Source: Aliivibrio finisterrensis_A
GTDB lineage: Bacteria; Pseudomonadota; Gammaproteobacteria; Enterobacterales; Vibrionaceae
Reading direction: 5' to 3' (one strand)
NCBI RefSeq assembly: GCF_004167675.1
Contig: NZ_SEZQ01000002.1
DNA length: 64,000 bases
The notes beneath the pieces were generated by a model that was not told the origin of the DNA, did not search any database, and was given only the letters and a program-made list of their open reading frames with translations. The position numbers and the translations under genes are program-made. Below are positions 24,946 through 34,149 of this stretch, piece after piece; position 1 is the first letter of the stretch; each line of letters begins with the position of its first letter.

Positions 24946-25682
24946 TATGCTGTCTCCTCAGTCATTTTCTTGTCTTGTTTGTCATCGTCTTGGCCTTCTT
25001 TACCTTCAGTAATATTTAGGTAAATACGGAATAAGTTTGCGCCAACAAATTTGAAAGCAAACATAACAACAACAGCTAGGCCGATAGAAGAAGGAACCGC
25101 TAAAGAACCATCAGGATTGGTTAATGTAAATAGCACAGCACCAGACGAGAAGAAGTTTACAATTGCTGCACCAGCAGTGAATTGGAACATAGTGAAGATG
25201 TCGGTTTCGCGCTTAGTTAAATGCTTTTCGTCTTTTAATTGACGAGTCATCGCCGCACCCGCATCGGTACTTTGCAATGATGCGATTAAAGCTAAACCAG
25301 AGTTACCAGGAATACCCATTAAAGGACGTAGAAGAGGTGTAAGCAGTTTACGAGCTGCGTTAAGTGCACCGTAATGCTCAAGAACGTTGATCATACCTAA
25401 TGCAAACATAACGGTAGGAATAAGAGTTAATGCAAAGATGAAACCGTCACGAGCACCGCTACCGCCTTTACCACGGAAAGAAGTTGTTGCCGCTTGAACG
25501 CCATCTACAGTTTCAGTAACAGAATAAGCGACACTACCAAAAGAACCATTTAGTGTAGTGAAGTCGAGTACGCCGTACCATTCATTAGATTGCATTAAGC
25601 CAGAAAAAAATACAACAGCGAAGGCGAGAGCCACGTAGCTGCCAATACCGACTTTAGAATCTTTGTCAGTCGATTGAGTCAT
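24945..25682 (-). CDS. yjiH: YjiH-family inner-membrane protein (SpmA-like, nucleoside recognition domain)
   Basis: A 245-residue membrane protein with about five hydrophobic segments (for instance YVALAFAVVFFSGLM near the start and FIFALTLIPTVMFALGMI about 90) and the Gate-domain segment GNSGLALIASLQSTDAGAAM about residue 135. The C-terminus is charged and cytoplasmic. E. coli YjiH is 227 residues. It is the first gene of the yjiH-yjiG-M20 operon. About 85 bp upstream of its start lies a perfect 14-bp palindrome that could be an operator. The substrate is unknown; peptide-related solutes are suggested only by the co-transcribed peptidase. Confidence 0.8.
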   Translation of the reverse strand: MTQSTDKDSKVGIGSYVALAFAVVFFSGLMQSNEWYGVLDFTTLNGSFGSVAYSVTETVDGVQAATTSFRGKGGSGARDGFIFALTLIPTVMFALGMINVLEHYGALNAARKLLTPLLRPLMGIPGNSGLALIASLQSTDAGAAMTRQLKDEKHLTKRETDIFTMFQFTAGAAIVNFFSSGAVLFTLTNPDGSLAVPSSIGLAVVVMFAFKFVGANLFRIYLNITEGKEGQDDDKQDKKMTEETA

Positions 25683-25986
25683 AATTACCTCGTTTTAAAG
25701 TTAAGATTAGAAATTGTAAGTGGTTAACTATTTAGTGGTATTGTGCGTTAATCTGGCTTATAGGACTTGATACGTATCAATAACTATTTCTAAAAGTAAT
25801 ATTCTGTATATGAAGATTATTATTTTGTGATCTATCTGAAATTGTAGATATTTATGTTGATTTGTTGTGTTTTTTAACGTTTGTTTCTTTGTTGAGCATT
25901 ATTTACTTATTTTAAGTAAGCTTGTTCATCTTTCATTCAGAAATGAGTTGATAGAGTGGCATCTCATTTATAGAGAGAGTAAAAAT
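25683..25986. other. Divergent intergenic region with a 14-bp palindrome
   Basis: Between yjiH (minus) and a small membrane gene (plus) there is no further gene. The region holds the palindrome at 25767-25780 and AT-rich promoter-like DNA around 25800-25950. Confidence 0.5.
25767..25780. promoter_or_regulatory. Perfect 14-bp palindrome, candidate operator of yjiHG-M20
   Basis: TTGATACGTATCAA is its own reverse complement. It lies about 85 bp upstream of the yjiH ATG, a common operator position; the regulator is unknown. Confidence 0.5.
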
Positions 25987-26181
25987 ATGAAACAGTTATT
26001 TGTAACGATAGTTGCTTTGTTTGTTGGCTTTTTTGTTCTTGTTTCAAGTCTGTTTTTTGCGGTTGGGTTGAGTATTATTGGCTTTATTATGTCAAAAACA
26101 CAAAGCAAAAAAATGGATGGTTCGGAAGGTAAAAAATCAAGAATCATTGAAGGTGAATATTCAGATGTGACGAATTATTAG
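25987..26181 (+). CDS. 64-residue small membrane protein
   Basis: A small gene starting at ATG 25987, preceded by the purine-rich AGAGAGAGT; the longer frame from 25867 has no support. Residues 1-35 are one long hydrophobic segment (QLFVTIVALFVGFFVLVSSL onward) and the rest a basic, polar tail (TQSKKMDGSEGKKSRIIEGE). I do not recognise a family, though similar short proteins with a conserved IIEGEY-like end occur in vibrios. It stands alone between a divergent operon and the MscS gene. Confidence 0.55.
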   Translation: MKQLFVTIVALFVGFFVLVSSLFFAVGLSIIGFIMSKTQSKKMDGSEGKKSRIIEGEYSDVTNY

Positions 26182-26268
26182 TCGATCAAGATAAATTGGT
26201 TAAGATAAAGTGAATCAAGTTCGAGGAAATGGAGCGATAGGGATGAAATTCTCGCTTACCTATGGGAT

Positions 26269-26301
26269 ATTTACCGCTGATTTAAGAAAGCAGCGGTAAA
26301 T
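26269..26301 (+). other. Perfect 11-bp stem hairpin before the MscS-type gene
   Basis: ATTTACCGCTG and CAGCGGTAAAT pair perfectly around an 11-base loop. The hairpin ends 13 bases before the GTG start at 26315, close to the AGAGGTAG ribosome-binding site. It lacks a T run, so it may regulate translation or end the upstream small gene with Rho. Confidence 0.55.
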
Positions 26302-26314
26302 AGAAGAGGTAGAC

Positions 26315-27169
26315 GTGGATAGACTGTTATTAGTCATAGATTTTTTATTAACACATAAAATGATTTTTAGTGTGTTAATAATTAGCTTTATCTTTTTATT
26401 ACGCCATTATGCTGTTAAACGGATCAGAGGAGATATTCCTTTTTTAACCGAAGATCAGCGAAAGTGGATTTCACGAACAAAGAATGGTTCATTCACCTTT
26501 ATTGTTATTATTCTATTTATTCTTTGGCAATCAGAGATTAATGAATTTGCTTTATCAGTTACGGCGATTGCTGTTGCGCTAGTAGTTGCCTCTAAAGAGA
26601 TTATTCTTTGTTTTACTGGTTCAATTCAACGTGCGAGCTCGCGTTCATTTCGAATTGGTGATTGGATAGAGGTAGGTACATTGTGTGGTGAGGTTATCGA
26701 ACACAATATGATGGCAACCGTTATTCAAGAAATCGATCTACATCATGGTCAATATGATTACACCGGAAAAACCGCCACCCTTCCCAATAGTATGTTTTTT
26801 ACTTACCCAGTAAAAAACCTCAATTTCATGAAGCGCTATGTCTACCATAATTTCTCTATCTGTGTGAGAGAGTTTGATAACTTGTATCCATTGATCCCTG
26901 AATTATTACAAAAAATTGATGTTCATTGTGAAGATTTTATCGAAGTGGCAAAGCGATACAATGGTGTGATAGAAAAACACGCCGGCGTAGATTTGCCAGG
27001 GGCAGATCCTCATATCCATATATCTACAACCTCAATGGGCGATCAAAAAGTGCATTATATGGTTTTCTGCCCGACAGAAAAAGCATCACATTTAGAGCAG
27101 TTAATTCGACAAGACTTTATGGAAATGTATTACGAACGCTTTCCTAAAGAAGTAGATAAAAAAGCGTAG
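26315..27169 (+). CDS. MscS-family mechanosensitive ion channel
   Basis: A 284-residue inner-membrane protein starting at GTG 26315 after AGAGGTAG. Three hydrophobic segments (about 5-28, 50-68, 73-100) precede the MscS beta domain: SRSFRIGDWIEVGTLCGEVI (about 110-130) and then TATLPNSMFFTYPVKNL. A C-terminal alpha-beta vestibule region runs to the end. The pore helix (LSVTAIAVALVVASKEIILC) is less Gly/Ala-periodic than in E. coli MscS. The protein probably relieves turgor on osmotic downshift, although some members have other gating signals. The length equals E. coli MscS (286). Confidence 0.82.
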   Translation: MDRLLLVIDFLLTHKMIFSVLIISFIFLLRHYAVKRIRGDIPFLTEDQRKWISRTKNGSFTFIVIILFILWQSEINEFALSVTAIAVALVVASKEIILCFTGSIQRASSRSFRIGDWIEVGTLCGEVIEHNMMATVIQEIDLHHGQYDYTGKTATLPNSMFFTYPVKNLNFMKRYVYHNFSICVREFDNLYPLIPELLQKIDVHCEDFIEVAKRYNGVIEKHAGVDLPGADPHIHISTTSMGDQKVHYMVFCPTEKASHLEQLIRQDFMEMYYERFPKEVDKKA

Positions 27170-27181
27170 TGAGGTAACACC

Positions 27182-27218
27182 TTCTCTCTTGATTTTTGTC
27201 ACTACAATCAAGAGAGAA
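27182..27218. terminator. Bidirectional terminator between MscS and dCMP deaminase genes
   Basis: TTCTCTCTTGATT and AATCAAGAGAGAA form a perfect 13-bp stem with an 11-base loop. It lies between convergent genes. T-rich sequence flanks it only weakly. Confidence 0.7.
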
Positions 27219-27231
27219 TTAATACGTTAGT

Positions 27232-27675
27232 TTATTTCAGTGCGTCCAATGGCAACCATGTCACCTCTACACCAGCTTGAGAAAACATATCTTGACTGAT
27301 CTGGATCTTCTCTCCCCAACGAGATAAAAAATCGTCGGTCTGTTCTGGGCAATATACCTTTGAAATACCCGTTTGAATGATTTTTGCTGCGCAGTTAGGG
27401 CAAGGAAAATGAGTTACCCATATATCGCAGTCTTCTAAATCACGTTTAGCAAATAAAATAGCATTTTCTTCGGCATGTAAGGTTTTTAAATATTTCAGTT
27501 CACGCTCATCTGTATCAGCACTGTCTGATACGCCATGTGGATAACCATTAAAACCGACAGAAACAATACGGTTGTGTTTGGTGATCACAGCTCCTACTTG
27601 AGTTGATGGATCTTTACTCCAGGAACCGACCAGCTCAGCCATTTGGAAAAATCGTTTTGCCCATTTAGAAACCAT
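27232..27675 (-). CDS. Deoxycytidylate (dCMP) deaminase family protein
   Basis: A 147-residue cytoplasmic zinc-dependent deaminase. The catalytic motifs are HAEENAI (zinc His and proton-shuttling Glu, about residue 69) and PCPNCAAKIIQTGI (two zinc cysteines, about 95-98). The N-terminal WSKDPSTQVGAVITKHNRIV is the dCMP-deaminase substrate loop. These enzymes convert dCMP to dUMP, feeding thymidylate synthesis. It is much shorter than the AvcD/DcdV phage-defence deaminases, which carry an extra P-loop domain, so a housekeeping salvage role is more likely. It stands alone between a terminator and the divergent MATE gene. Confidence 0.82.
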   Translation of the reverse strand: MVSKWAKRFFQMAELVGSWSKDPSTQVGAVITKHNRIVSVGFNGYPHGVSDSADTDERELKYLKTLHAEENAILFAKRDLEDCDIWVTHFPCPNCAAKIIQTGISKVYCPEQTDDFLSRWGEKIQISQDMFSQAGVEVTWLPLDALK

Positions 27676-27879
27676 AATTTGCCCTTTTTTTCTTTATTCA
27701 AAAGAATAATTTTATCTATTTCATAAGCTTATAACATAGTTTTTAGGTGTCAATAAGTCTAAAGCAGCAATCCGCAATAATAACTTGTTAACTATCTTAA
27801 AATCGGATGGATACTAACTTTTTCAATCATTATTTCTGCCATATACTCGCGAAATTCTTTGTTGTTACTGAGGTAAAAT

Positions 27880-29250
27880 ATGACAACATTTCATGCAGAT
27901 TCATCCATCACTCGTACTTTTTGGCGTTATGCTATCCCTTCTATTGCAGCAATGGTGGTGAGTGGACTGTATCAGATTATCGATGGGATCTTTGTTGGTC
28001 ACTACATCGGTTTTGAAGGCCTTGCGGGCATAAATATGGCATGGCCTGCTATTTGTGTGTTAGGCGCAATAGGCGTAATGATAGGCATGGGCACAGGCAG
28101 TGTAATGTCTATTTATCGTGGTGAAAATAAGTTAGAAAAAACAAAAGTAGCACTGACTACGGGTTTTTGGCTATTAGCCATTCTAAGTGCGATAGCTATC
28201 TTCTTTATTGTTTTATTTGCTAAAGATATCTTGTCTGCGCAGGGGGCTGAAGGACAAAACTTTGCTTATGCAATGGATTACATTAATGTATTAATGTTTG
28301 GTGGTTTTTTTACTGCCTGTGCAACAGCATTACCTATGTTAGTCAGAAATGATGAATCACCAAATGTAGCGACGTTCTTATTAGTGATCGGTGCGTTAGT
28401 TAATATTGTCTTAGATTACGTATTTATTGGTGTTATGGGATTGGGTCTTTCTGGTGCAGCATTGGCGACATTAATCGCTCAGTCATTTGTTACAGTCTTT
28501 GGTATTGGTTACTTCTTTACTAAGCGCTCAAGTATCCAAATTTCGCTTAAAGATATTGTATTTTCTGTTAATAAAGCAAAACAGTCGTTGGCGTTGGGCT
28601 CATCTGCATTAGTAATGTATTTATATGGTAGCTTTGTTGTGGCAATGCATAATGCGTTAATGATGCATTATGGATCAGCAACGACAGTGGGGGCTTATGC
28701 CATTGTTGGTTATCTATTCATGCTGTATTACCTTCTTGCACAGGGTATTGCGGAAGGCGCTCAACCACCAATTAGCTACTATTTCGGAGCAAAAGAAAAT
28801 AAGAAGGTGTACCAAATCTTTAAATTGGCACTTAAATGGGTGGCGATAACAGGGGTTGGATGGGTTGCGATATTAAATATTTCACCAGAATTAACAACTG
28901 CTTTATTTACTAATGGCGATCAGTCATTAATAGCTGAAACGATTGTTGGTATCCGCTATCACCTGTTTGCTATGTTCTTGGATGGGATTATTGTGCTTGT
29001 TACTATTTACTTCTTATCGGTGAATGAAGGCAAAAAAGCAATGGTGATCTCAATGAGTAATATTATTATACAACTGCCTTTCTTGCTGATACTTCCAAAA
29101 TGGTTTGGAATTGATGGAGTTTGGTTAGCGATGCCTATCTCTAATATTGCTCTGATTATCTGCATTGCACCAATGGTATGGAAACATTTGAAAGCTCAGA
29201 AGTTGATTAAGCCACTACCGCTAGCATCGACATCAATAATGAGTCATTAA
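27880..29250 (+). CDS. MATE-family multidrug efflux transporter
   Basis: A 456-residue inner-membrane antiporter of the MATE family, with about twelve hydrophobic segments arranged in two MatE repeats (about 15-180 and 235-400). Characteristic stretches are PSIAAMVVSGLYQIIDGIFV near the start, the MATE loop GLSGAALATLIAQS about 190 and GAYAIVGYLFMLYYLLAQGI about 280. Such pumps expel cationic drugs or metabolites using sodium or proton gradients; the substrate cannot be read here. The ATG at 27880 follows TGAGGTAAAAT. The stop codon is part of a terminator stem. Confidence 0.88.
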   Translation: MTTFHADSSITRTFWRYAIPSIAAMVVSGLYQIIDGIFVGHYIGFEGLAGINMAWPAICVLGAIGVMIGMGTGSVMSIYRGENKLEKTKVALTTGFWLLAILSAIAIFFIVLFAKDILSAQGAEGQNFAYAMDYINVLMFGGFFTACATALPMLVRNDESPNVATFLLVIGALVNIVLDYVFIGVMGLGLSGAALATLIAQSFVTVFGIGYFFTKRSSIQISLKDIVFSVNKAKQSLALGSSALVMYLYGSFVVAMHNALMMHYGSATTVGAYAIVGYLFMLYYLLAQGIAEGAQPPISYYFGAKENKKVYQIFKLALKWVAITGVGWVAILNISPELTTALFTNGDQSLIAETIVGIRYHLFAMFLDGIIVLVTIYFLSVNEGKKAMVISMSNIIIQLPFLLILPKWFGIDGVWLAMPISNIALIICIAPMVWKHLKAQKLIKPLPLASTSIMSH

Positions 29251-29300
29251 ACTTCGTTAAAATAGGAAGTTTTTTAGACGAAGGTTTACTCTTTTTTTAT
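29248..29300 (+). terminator. Terminator of the MATE gene
   Basis: TAAACTTCGT, beginning at the stop codon, pairs with ACGAAGGTTTA (one bulged G) and is followed by CTCTTTTTTTAT. Confidence 0.65.
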
Positions 29301-29306
29301 AAATTC

Positions 29307-29338
29307 AATCGAATAGACTTTACTTGGTCTATTCGATT
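29307..29338 (+). other. Second hairpin, in the leader of the acetyltransferase gene
   Basis: AATCGAATAGAC and GTCTATTCGATT form a perfect 12-bp stem with an 8-base loop. It ends about 20 bases before the ATG at 29359, next to the ribosome-binding site AGGGGATT. There is no T run, so it may influence translation of the downstream gene. Confidence 0.5.
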
Positions 29339-29358
29339 TGTGCTTCTAGGGGATTACG

Positions 29359-29910
29359 ATGACAGAATTTGAAAAAATGAGAAGTGGACGAGAATTTAAT
29401 GGCGCCGATCCTGAGATCGATGCTATCCGTAATCAAACGCAACAACATCTCCAAAAATTTAATCAAAGTGTTGAAACAGAAGACAAGCTAGCCATTTTGC
29501 CTAATGTATTTAAGGAATTTGGAAATAGTTTTATTCAAGCGCCTTTCTTTTGTGAATTTGGAAAGACAATTTCAATAGGTAACGATACCTTTATTAATAT
29601 GAATGTAACCATGCTTGATGGTGCTGAAATTACCATTGGAAATCATGTATTAATTGGCCCAAATGCTCAGTTTTATACGGCTTCCCATTCATTAGACTAC
29701 AAAAGCCGCCGCCGTTGGGAAACCTTCTGTAAGCCTATCGTCATTGAAGATGATGTATGGATAGGAGGAAGTGTAGTTATTAATCAAGGTGTGACTATTG
29801 GTGCTCGTTCTGTAATTGCTGCAAACTCAGTGGTTAATCATGATGTACCACCAGACTGCTTATATGGTGGTTCTCCTGCTAAATTTATTAAACGGCTTGA
29901 TCAAAAATAA
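29359..29910 (+). CDS. Sugar O-acetyltransferase (maltose/galactoside acetyltransferase family)
   Basis: A 183-residue cytoplasmic enzyme of the LacA/Maa/NodL group. An N-terminal Mac domain (about 1-55, EKMRSGREFNGADPEIDAIR) is followed by a left-handed beta-helix of hexapeptide repeats (about 75-170: ISIGNDTFINMNV, ITIGNHVLIGPNAQF, VWIGGSVVINQGVTIGA). The catalytic His lies in YTASHSLD (about residue 115). These proteins transfer acetyl from acetyl-CoA to sugar hydroxyls, probably for detoxification. The length matches the family (about 185). It stands alone, following the MATE terminator. Confidence 0.87.
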   Translation: MTEFEKMRSGREFNGADPEIDAIRNQTQQHLQKFNQSVETEDKLAILPNVFKEFGNSFIQAPFFCEFGKTISIGNDTFINMNVTMLDGAEITIGNHVLIGPNAQFYTASHSLDYKSRRRWETFCKPIVIEDDVWIGGSVVINQGVTIGARSVIAANSVVNHDVPPDCLYGGSPAKFIKRLDQK

Positions 29911-30100
29911 AAAAAATTACGCTAGGTTACTTATTTTGAGATGAATAAGTTTCATTAAATGTAAGTATATGTTTTTTCATTAACATTTACTTAAAATAAG
30001 GTTAATATAACTATTGACATTATTGTAAATCAGGAATATAAGTGTAGGAAATAATAGCGTATGAACGTTATTTTTATTACTTTTAAATTCGAGGTTTACA

Positions 30101-31381
30101 TTGGATATTGCCATATTACTTTTTCTAATTGTGATTAATGGTGTGTTTGCTATGTCTGAGATTGCACTCATGACAGCAAAAAAGAGTCGATTACAAAAAC
30201 TGGCTTCAGAAGGCAGTAAGTCAGCCGCTAAAGCGATAAAATTAGGTGAAGAGCCTACTCAATTCCTATCTACCGTACAAATTGGAATTACTGGCATTGG
30301 TATCTTAAATGGTATTTTAGGTGAAGCCGCGTTCTCTGGCCCTATCTCAAACTTTATCATGTCCTTTGGAGTATCTGCGAGCTTAGCATCAACCATTTCT
30401 ACGATGTCGACTGTTGTGATTATCACTTATGTTTCGATCGTGGTGGGTGAGCTAGTTCCAAAACGTATTGCCCAATTTCATGCTGAACGTATAGCGACGT
30501 TAATTGCACCGTTGATCAGTTTACTGGCTTCTATTTCTCGACCATTTGTATTCTTACTGTCTATTTCAACCGATGCGCTTTTACGTCTGCTTGGGCGCTC
30601 AAATAGTGATGAAGCTTCAATTACAGAAGATGATATTCATGCGTTACTTTCTGAGGGATCTGAGCAAGGTGTTATTGAAAAAAATGAGCACAGCATGGTA
30701 CGTAATATTCTTCAATTAGATGACCGACGAGTCGCTTCTTTAATGATCCCAAGAAATGAGTTGGTTTATTTCGATACGGAACAATCTTGGGATGAGAACT
30801 TACCCAAATTATTACGTTCAGAGTACTCTATTTATCCTGTAACACGTGGTGGCATGGATAATGTACTTGGTTTTACCACATCACGATTTTTACTAAAAGC
30901 GGCATATCAAGAGCACCGTACTAAATGGTTAATGCGTAATTTATTGCCTTGTTTAACTATCTTGGAAAACAAATACGGCAGTGAATTATTGGAGTTATTG
31001 AAAACAACAGGCGAAGAAATCGCTTTGGTTGTCGATGAATATGGCGACGCGCAAGGGATTGTTACGCAAAAGAATCTACTAGAAGCATTAGCTGGTGAGT
31101 TTAAATCTGAAAATCCAAATAATGCATGGACTGATCAAGTATCAGAAACAGAATGGATTTTAGATGGTTCTATTCCAACCACTGTATTGAAAGGCACGTT
31201 GAATTTAGGAAGTTTACCTGAAGAAAAAGAAGGTGATTATCAAACACTAACAGGTATGTTCATGTGGCTAACGAGTAATGTTCCAGCGGTAGGTGACTCT
31301 GTTCAGCACCAAGATTGGAATTTTGAAGTACTTTCAATTGATAATAATAGAGCAAGTAAAGTAAGAGTAAATCGCATATAA
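30101..31381 (+). CDS. CNNM/CorC-family membrane protein (hemolysin-like)
   Basis: A 426-residue inner-membrane protein starting at TTG 30101 after GAGGTTT. Domains in order: DUF21/CNNM transmembrane domain (about 1-180, with IVVGELVPKRIAQ), tandem CBS domains (about 200-325; first with VASLMIPRNELVYFD, second with EEIALVVDEYGDAQGIVT) and the CorC_HlyC domain (about 340-425, SEWILDGSIPTTVL-like). Relatives (YtfL, YfjD, CorC, CNNM) take part in magnesium, cobalt or polyamine handling; the hemolysin name is historical. A single-gene unit. Confidence 0.85.
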   Translation: MDIAILLFLIVINGVFAMSEIALMTAKKSRLQKLASEGSKSAAKAIKLGEEPTQFLSTVQIGITGIGILNGILGEAAFSGPISNFIMSFGVSASLASTISTMSTVVIITYVSIVVGELVPKRIAQFHAERIATLIAPLISLLASISRPFVFLLSISTDALLRLLGRSNSDEASITEDDIHALLSEGSEQGVIEKNEHSMVRNILQLDDRRVASLMIPRNELVYFDTEQSWDENLPKLLRSEYSIYPVTRGGMDNVLGFTTSRFLLKAAYQEHRTKWLMRNLLPCLTILENKYGSELLELLKTTGEEIALVVDEYGDAQGIVTQKNLLEALAGEFKSENPNNAWTDQVSETEWILDGSIPTTVLKGTLNLGSLPEEKEGDYQTLTGMFMWLTSNVPAVGDSVQHQDWNFEVLSIDNNRASKVRVNRI

Positions 31382-31484
31382 ATAAAACGATTGGGTATAG
31401 GATATACAGAAATCCAATAACGGAATAGATAATTTCATTGATGGGAGCATTACATCGTTAATGCTATATTAGTTATTACTTAAA

Positions 31485-32834
31485 ATGATATGCCGTTATC
31501 TAATGAAGAATATTTATTTTTTTAAGCGCTATAAAGTTCACCTTTTTCCTGCCATTTTTATTGGCGTCTTTTCATCATTATTATATTTTAATGTGTTTTC
31601 CATCTCGATTTTAGATAAAAACATTAAGATAAAATATCAAGAAGTGGTTGATCTTACGAAGCGATTTCATGGTTATTATATTAATGCCAATGAAATCCAG
31701 TTAGATGGAGGTGTTCATGAAATCGATGATGTTGGTATTATTGTAAATAAAAAAGGAACGGTAAAAGTTCTTTCTCCTGCCATTGGTCTACTTCGTCAAA
31801 GCTTAGAAACAGTCATAGATAAAAAGTATATCTGGACTGTTGCGGTTATTGAAAAACTGAATGATGAAGATACAGGCAACTCTTATTTTAAACCATTAAG
31901 AAAAAACTACATTAAATTTAATGATAAATCATTACATGACAGTTTGATGTTAGATCGTATTATTGAGTTGGAAAACTTAGCCGAGAACTATAAAGGTTTC
32001 CATTCTGATGATATAAAAGTCACAGAAGTATATAAAGAAGAGTGGACGAATAAATTGATACACTCCATTATCTACCCAATATATTTAGACCGAAAATTGG
32101 TGTCTGTTATTATTGTAGACGTCAAGGAAGGCTGGATTAATGGTTTAATCAGTAATTTTAATAATAAGGAATGGTTGTTTATTAAAGGTGGAAAAGGGTT
32201 AGATATTTTCACATTTGATATTGTATTACCGTATTCATCAAATAATGCTATTTATCCGGTAAGCATCGATATCAGTAATATGTTTATTTCTTCTTTATAT
32301 TTATCAACAATCATTAATTTTGCTGTTTATTTTTTATACATCTGTTTTTCAAGAATAAAAAATAAATTGCGTTATGATGTAATGACGAAATTATATCGTC
32401 GAGATTATTATGAAAGTAAACTAGAACAATTAGACAGTGCATATGTTCTTATGATTGACATTGACCATTTTAAACAAGTGAACGATACCTACGGACATGA
32501 TGTTGGTGACTGTGTGATTAAACAGGTTTCAGAGCGTATTCGTGCCCATATCCGCGCGAATGATATTGCCATTCGATGGGGAGGTGAAGAGTTTATGATT
32601 ATTTTCCCTTATATGCACATGAAAGATTTTTTTAATAAAGCCGAAAAGTTACGTCAATGCATAGAGAGTGAATTGATTGAAAATATGCTGATTACCATAT
32701 CCATTGGTGGTGTTGAGAAAAAAGATTCAGAACTGATGGTTGAGGCCATAGAGAGGGCAGATATGGCACTTTATCAATCTAAAAACGCAGGACGAAATCG
32801 AGTGACGATTGAGCAAGGTCAGTATGAAACATAG
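31485..32834 (+). CDS. Membrane-anchored diguanylate cyclase (first of two paralogues)
   Basis: A 449-residue enzyme predicted to make c-di-GMP from two GTP. Two hydrophobic helices (about 17-37 and 260-285) frame a periplasmic sensor region of about 225 residues without a family name I can give. The C-terminal GGDEF domain (about 290-445) has the active motif GGEEF (about residue 366), preceded five residues earlier by RAND, an intact RxxD inhibitory I-site. MIDIDHFKQVNDTYGHDVGD completes the catalytic core. The start could also be ATG 31503. The next gene overlaps its end by 11 bases and codes for a similar protein. Confidence 0.85.
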   Translation: MICRYLMKNIYFFKRYKVHLFPAIFIGVFSSLLYFNVFSISILDKNIKIKYQEVVDLTKRFHGYYINANEIQLDGGVHEIDDVGIIVNKKGTVKVLSPAIGLLRQSLETVIDKKYIWTVAVIEKLNDEDTGNSYFKPLRKNYIKFNDKSLHDSLMLDRIIELENLAENYKGFHSDDIKVTEVYKEEWTNKLIHSIIYPIYLDRKLVSVIIVDVKEGWINGLISNFNNKEWLFIKGGKGLDIFTFDIVLPYSSNNAIYPVSIDISNMFISSLYLSTIINFAVYFLYICFSRIKNKLRYDVMTKLYRRDYYESKLEQLDSAYVLMIDIDHFKQVNDTYGHDVGDCVIKQVSERIRAHIRANDIAIRWGGEEFMIIFPYMHMKDFFNKAEKLRQCIESELIENMLITISIGGVEKKDSELMVEAIERADMALYQSKNAGRNRVTIEQGQYET

Positions 32835-34149
32835 TAAATATATGCCTAAGAATATGAATTGGAAATTGTTCTTTTTTCTATTTTCATTATCTACATATGG
32901 TTTGTTTCAATATAACCGTCTAGAAGCAAACTCATTCAATATGGAGATACACCAAAAGATAACCAAGCTATATGACACCATTAGGAAGGCAACACCTTTT
33001 TATCTTAATACTTTATCGGTTGAGATGGAGCAAGGTGTTCATATGCTTAATGGTGTCTCTGTTATGGTAAATGAAACAGGAAAAATCAAGCAACTGTCTT
33101 CAGGCATTAACCTTTTAGAGGAAGAGATCAAACTGAATGTTGGTGAGGGGTATTGGGGAATAACATTATTACAAAAATCAGCCACTAACGTAAATAATGC
33201 TCATGTAAAACCATTAGGGGATGTTCATATTGATTTAAACTCAAAATATAAATTTGATGAGAATTGGATAAATAGAATATTAGAAAATGAGAAAATGCTT
33301 GAACGTTATCAAGCATTTTCACAATGTGATTTGAAATTTACAGAGCCTTATGTTGAGAAATATTCTTTACAAAAGATAAGAACTATTTTTTATCCGATGT
33401 ATGTTAATAAATCATTAGAGGCAATGGTTTTAATTGATTTAAAAGATGATGTTTTTACTCATTGGTTGAATGACTTTAATAATAAAAGAAAGACGTTTTT
33501 ATCTTATCGTAAGAGTGGCGGTTTATTTATACAAAAGGAAAGCATAACGATACCTTGTGCACCAATAGATAACCAGTTAACGATATCTATTAATATGGTA
33601 CTTATTTTATGCATCAGCCTTATATTTTCATTTATGATGATTGTCATAGTATTTTCCATTGAGAGTTTGTTATCACATTTTTTCAATCACTATGCGATTG
33701 ATCAAATGACGGGGTTGTATCGTCGTGACTACCATGAAAATAAATTAAATAGAACGTCGGGGAAATCGGTCATCATTGTCGATATCGATCATTTTAAAAA
33801 CATTAATGATGAGCATGGGCATTTAAAAGGGGACTTGGTTATCAAAGAAGTCTGTAAGCGATTACAGAAAAATGTAAGACAGAATGATGTCGCAATACGA
33901 TGGGGGGGAGAGGAGTTCGTGATTGTATTGAATCATATATCACATAATGGATTACTCAATCGTATTGAAGACATTCGACATTCAATTTGTCGAGAATTGA
34001 TAGAAGGAATGAATGTTACTGTCTCTATTGGGGCAACAACGGGTCACGCTTTTTCTTTTAAGAAGGCGTTTAAGCTAGCTGATAAAGCTTTGTATCAAGC
34101 AAAAAACTCTGGAAGAAACAGAGCGATTTTAATGGAAGATGTAAAGTAA
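32824..34149 (+). CDS. Membrane-anchored diguanylate cyclase (second paralogue)
   Basis: A 441-residue protein with the same layout as its upstream neighbour: a hydrophobic helix about 11-30, a periplasmic sensor region with recognisable local identity (EQGVHMLNGVSVMVNETGKI against DGGVHEIDDVGIIVNKKGTV), a second helix about 255-285, and a GGDEF domain. The signature is GGEEF with an I-site RQND five residues before it, so it should be active and product-inhibited. I chose ATG 32824, which overlaps the previous stop by 11 bases and follows AAGGT; a TTG at 32809 or ATG 32842 are alternatives. Tandem duplication followed by divergence explains the pair. Confidence 0.83.
   Translation: MKHSKYMPKNMNWKLFFFLFSLSTYGLFQYNRLEANSFNMEIHQKITKLYDTIRKATPFYLNTLSVEMEQGVHMLNGVSVMVNETGKIKQLSSGINLLEEEIKLNVGEGYWGITLLQKSATNVNNAHVKPLGDVHIDLNSKYKFDENWINRILENEKMLERYQAFSQCDLKFTEPYVEKYSLQKIRTIFYPMYVNKSLEAMVLIDLKDDVFTHWLNDFNNKRKTFLSYRKSGGLFIQKESITIPCAPIDNQLTISINMVLILCISLIFSFMMIVIVFSIESLLSHFFNHYAIDQMTGLYRRDYHENKLNRTSGKSVIIVDIDHFKNINDEHGHLKGDLVIKEVCKRLQKNVRQNDVAIRWGGEEFVIVLNHISHNGLLNRIEDIRHSICRELIEGMNVTVSIGATTGHAFSFKKAFKLADKALYQAKNSGRNRAILMEDVK

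Noticed and set aside
27232..27675. Possible phage-defence cytidine deaminase (AvcD/DcdV type)
   Set aside because: At 147 residues it has only the deaminase domain and dCMP-deaminase substrate loop, with no P-loop domain or adjacent AvcI-type RNA.
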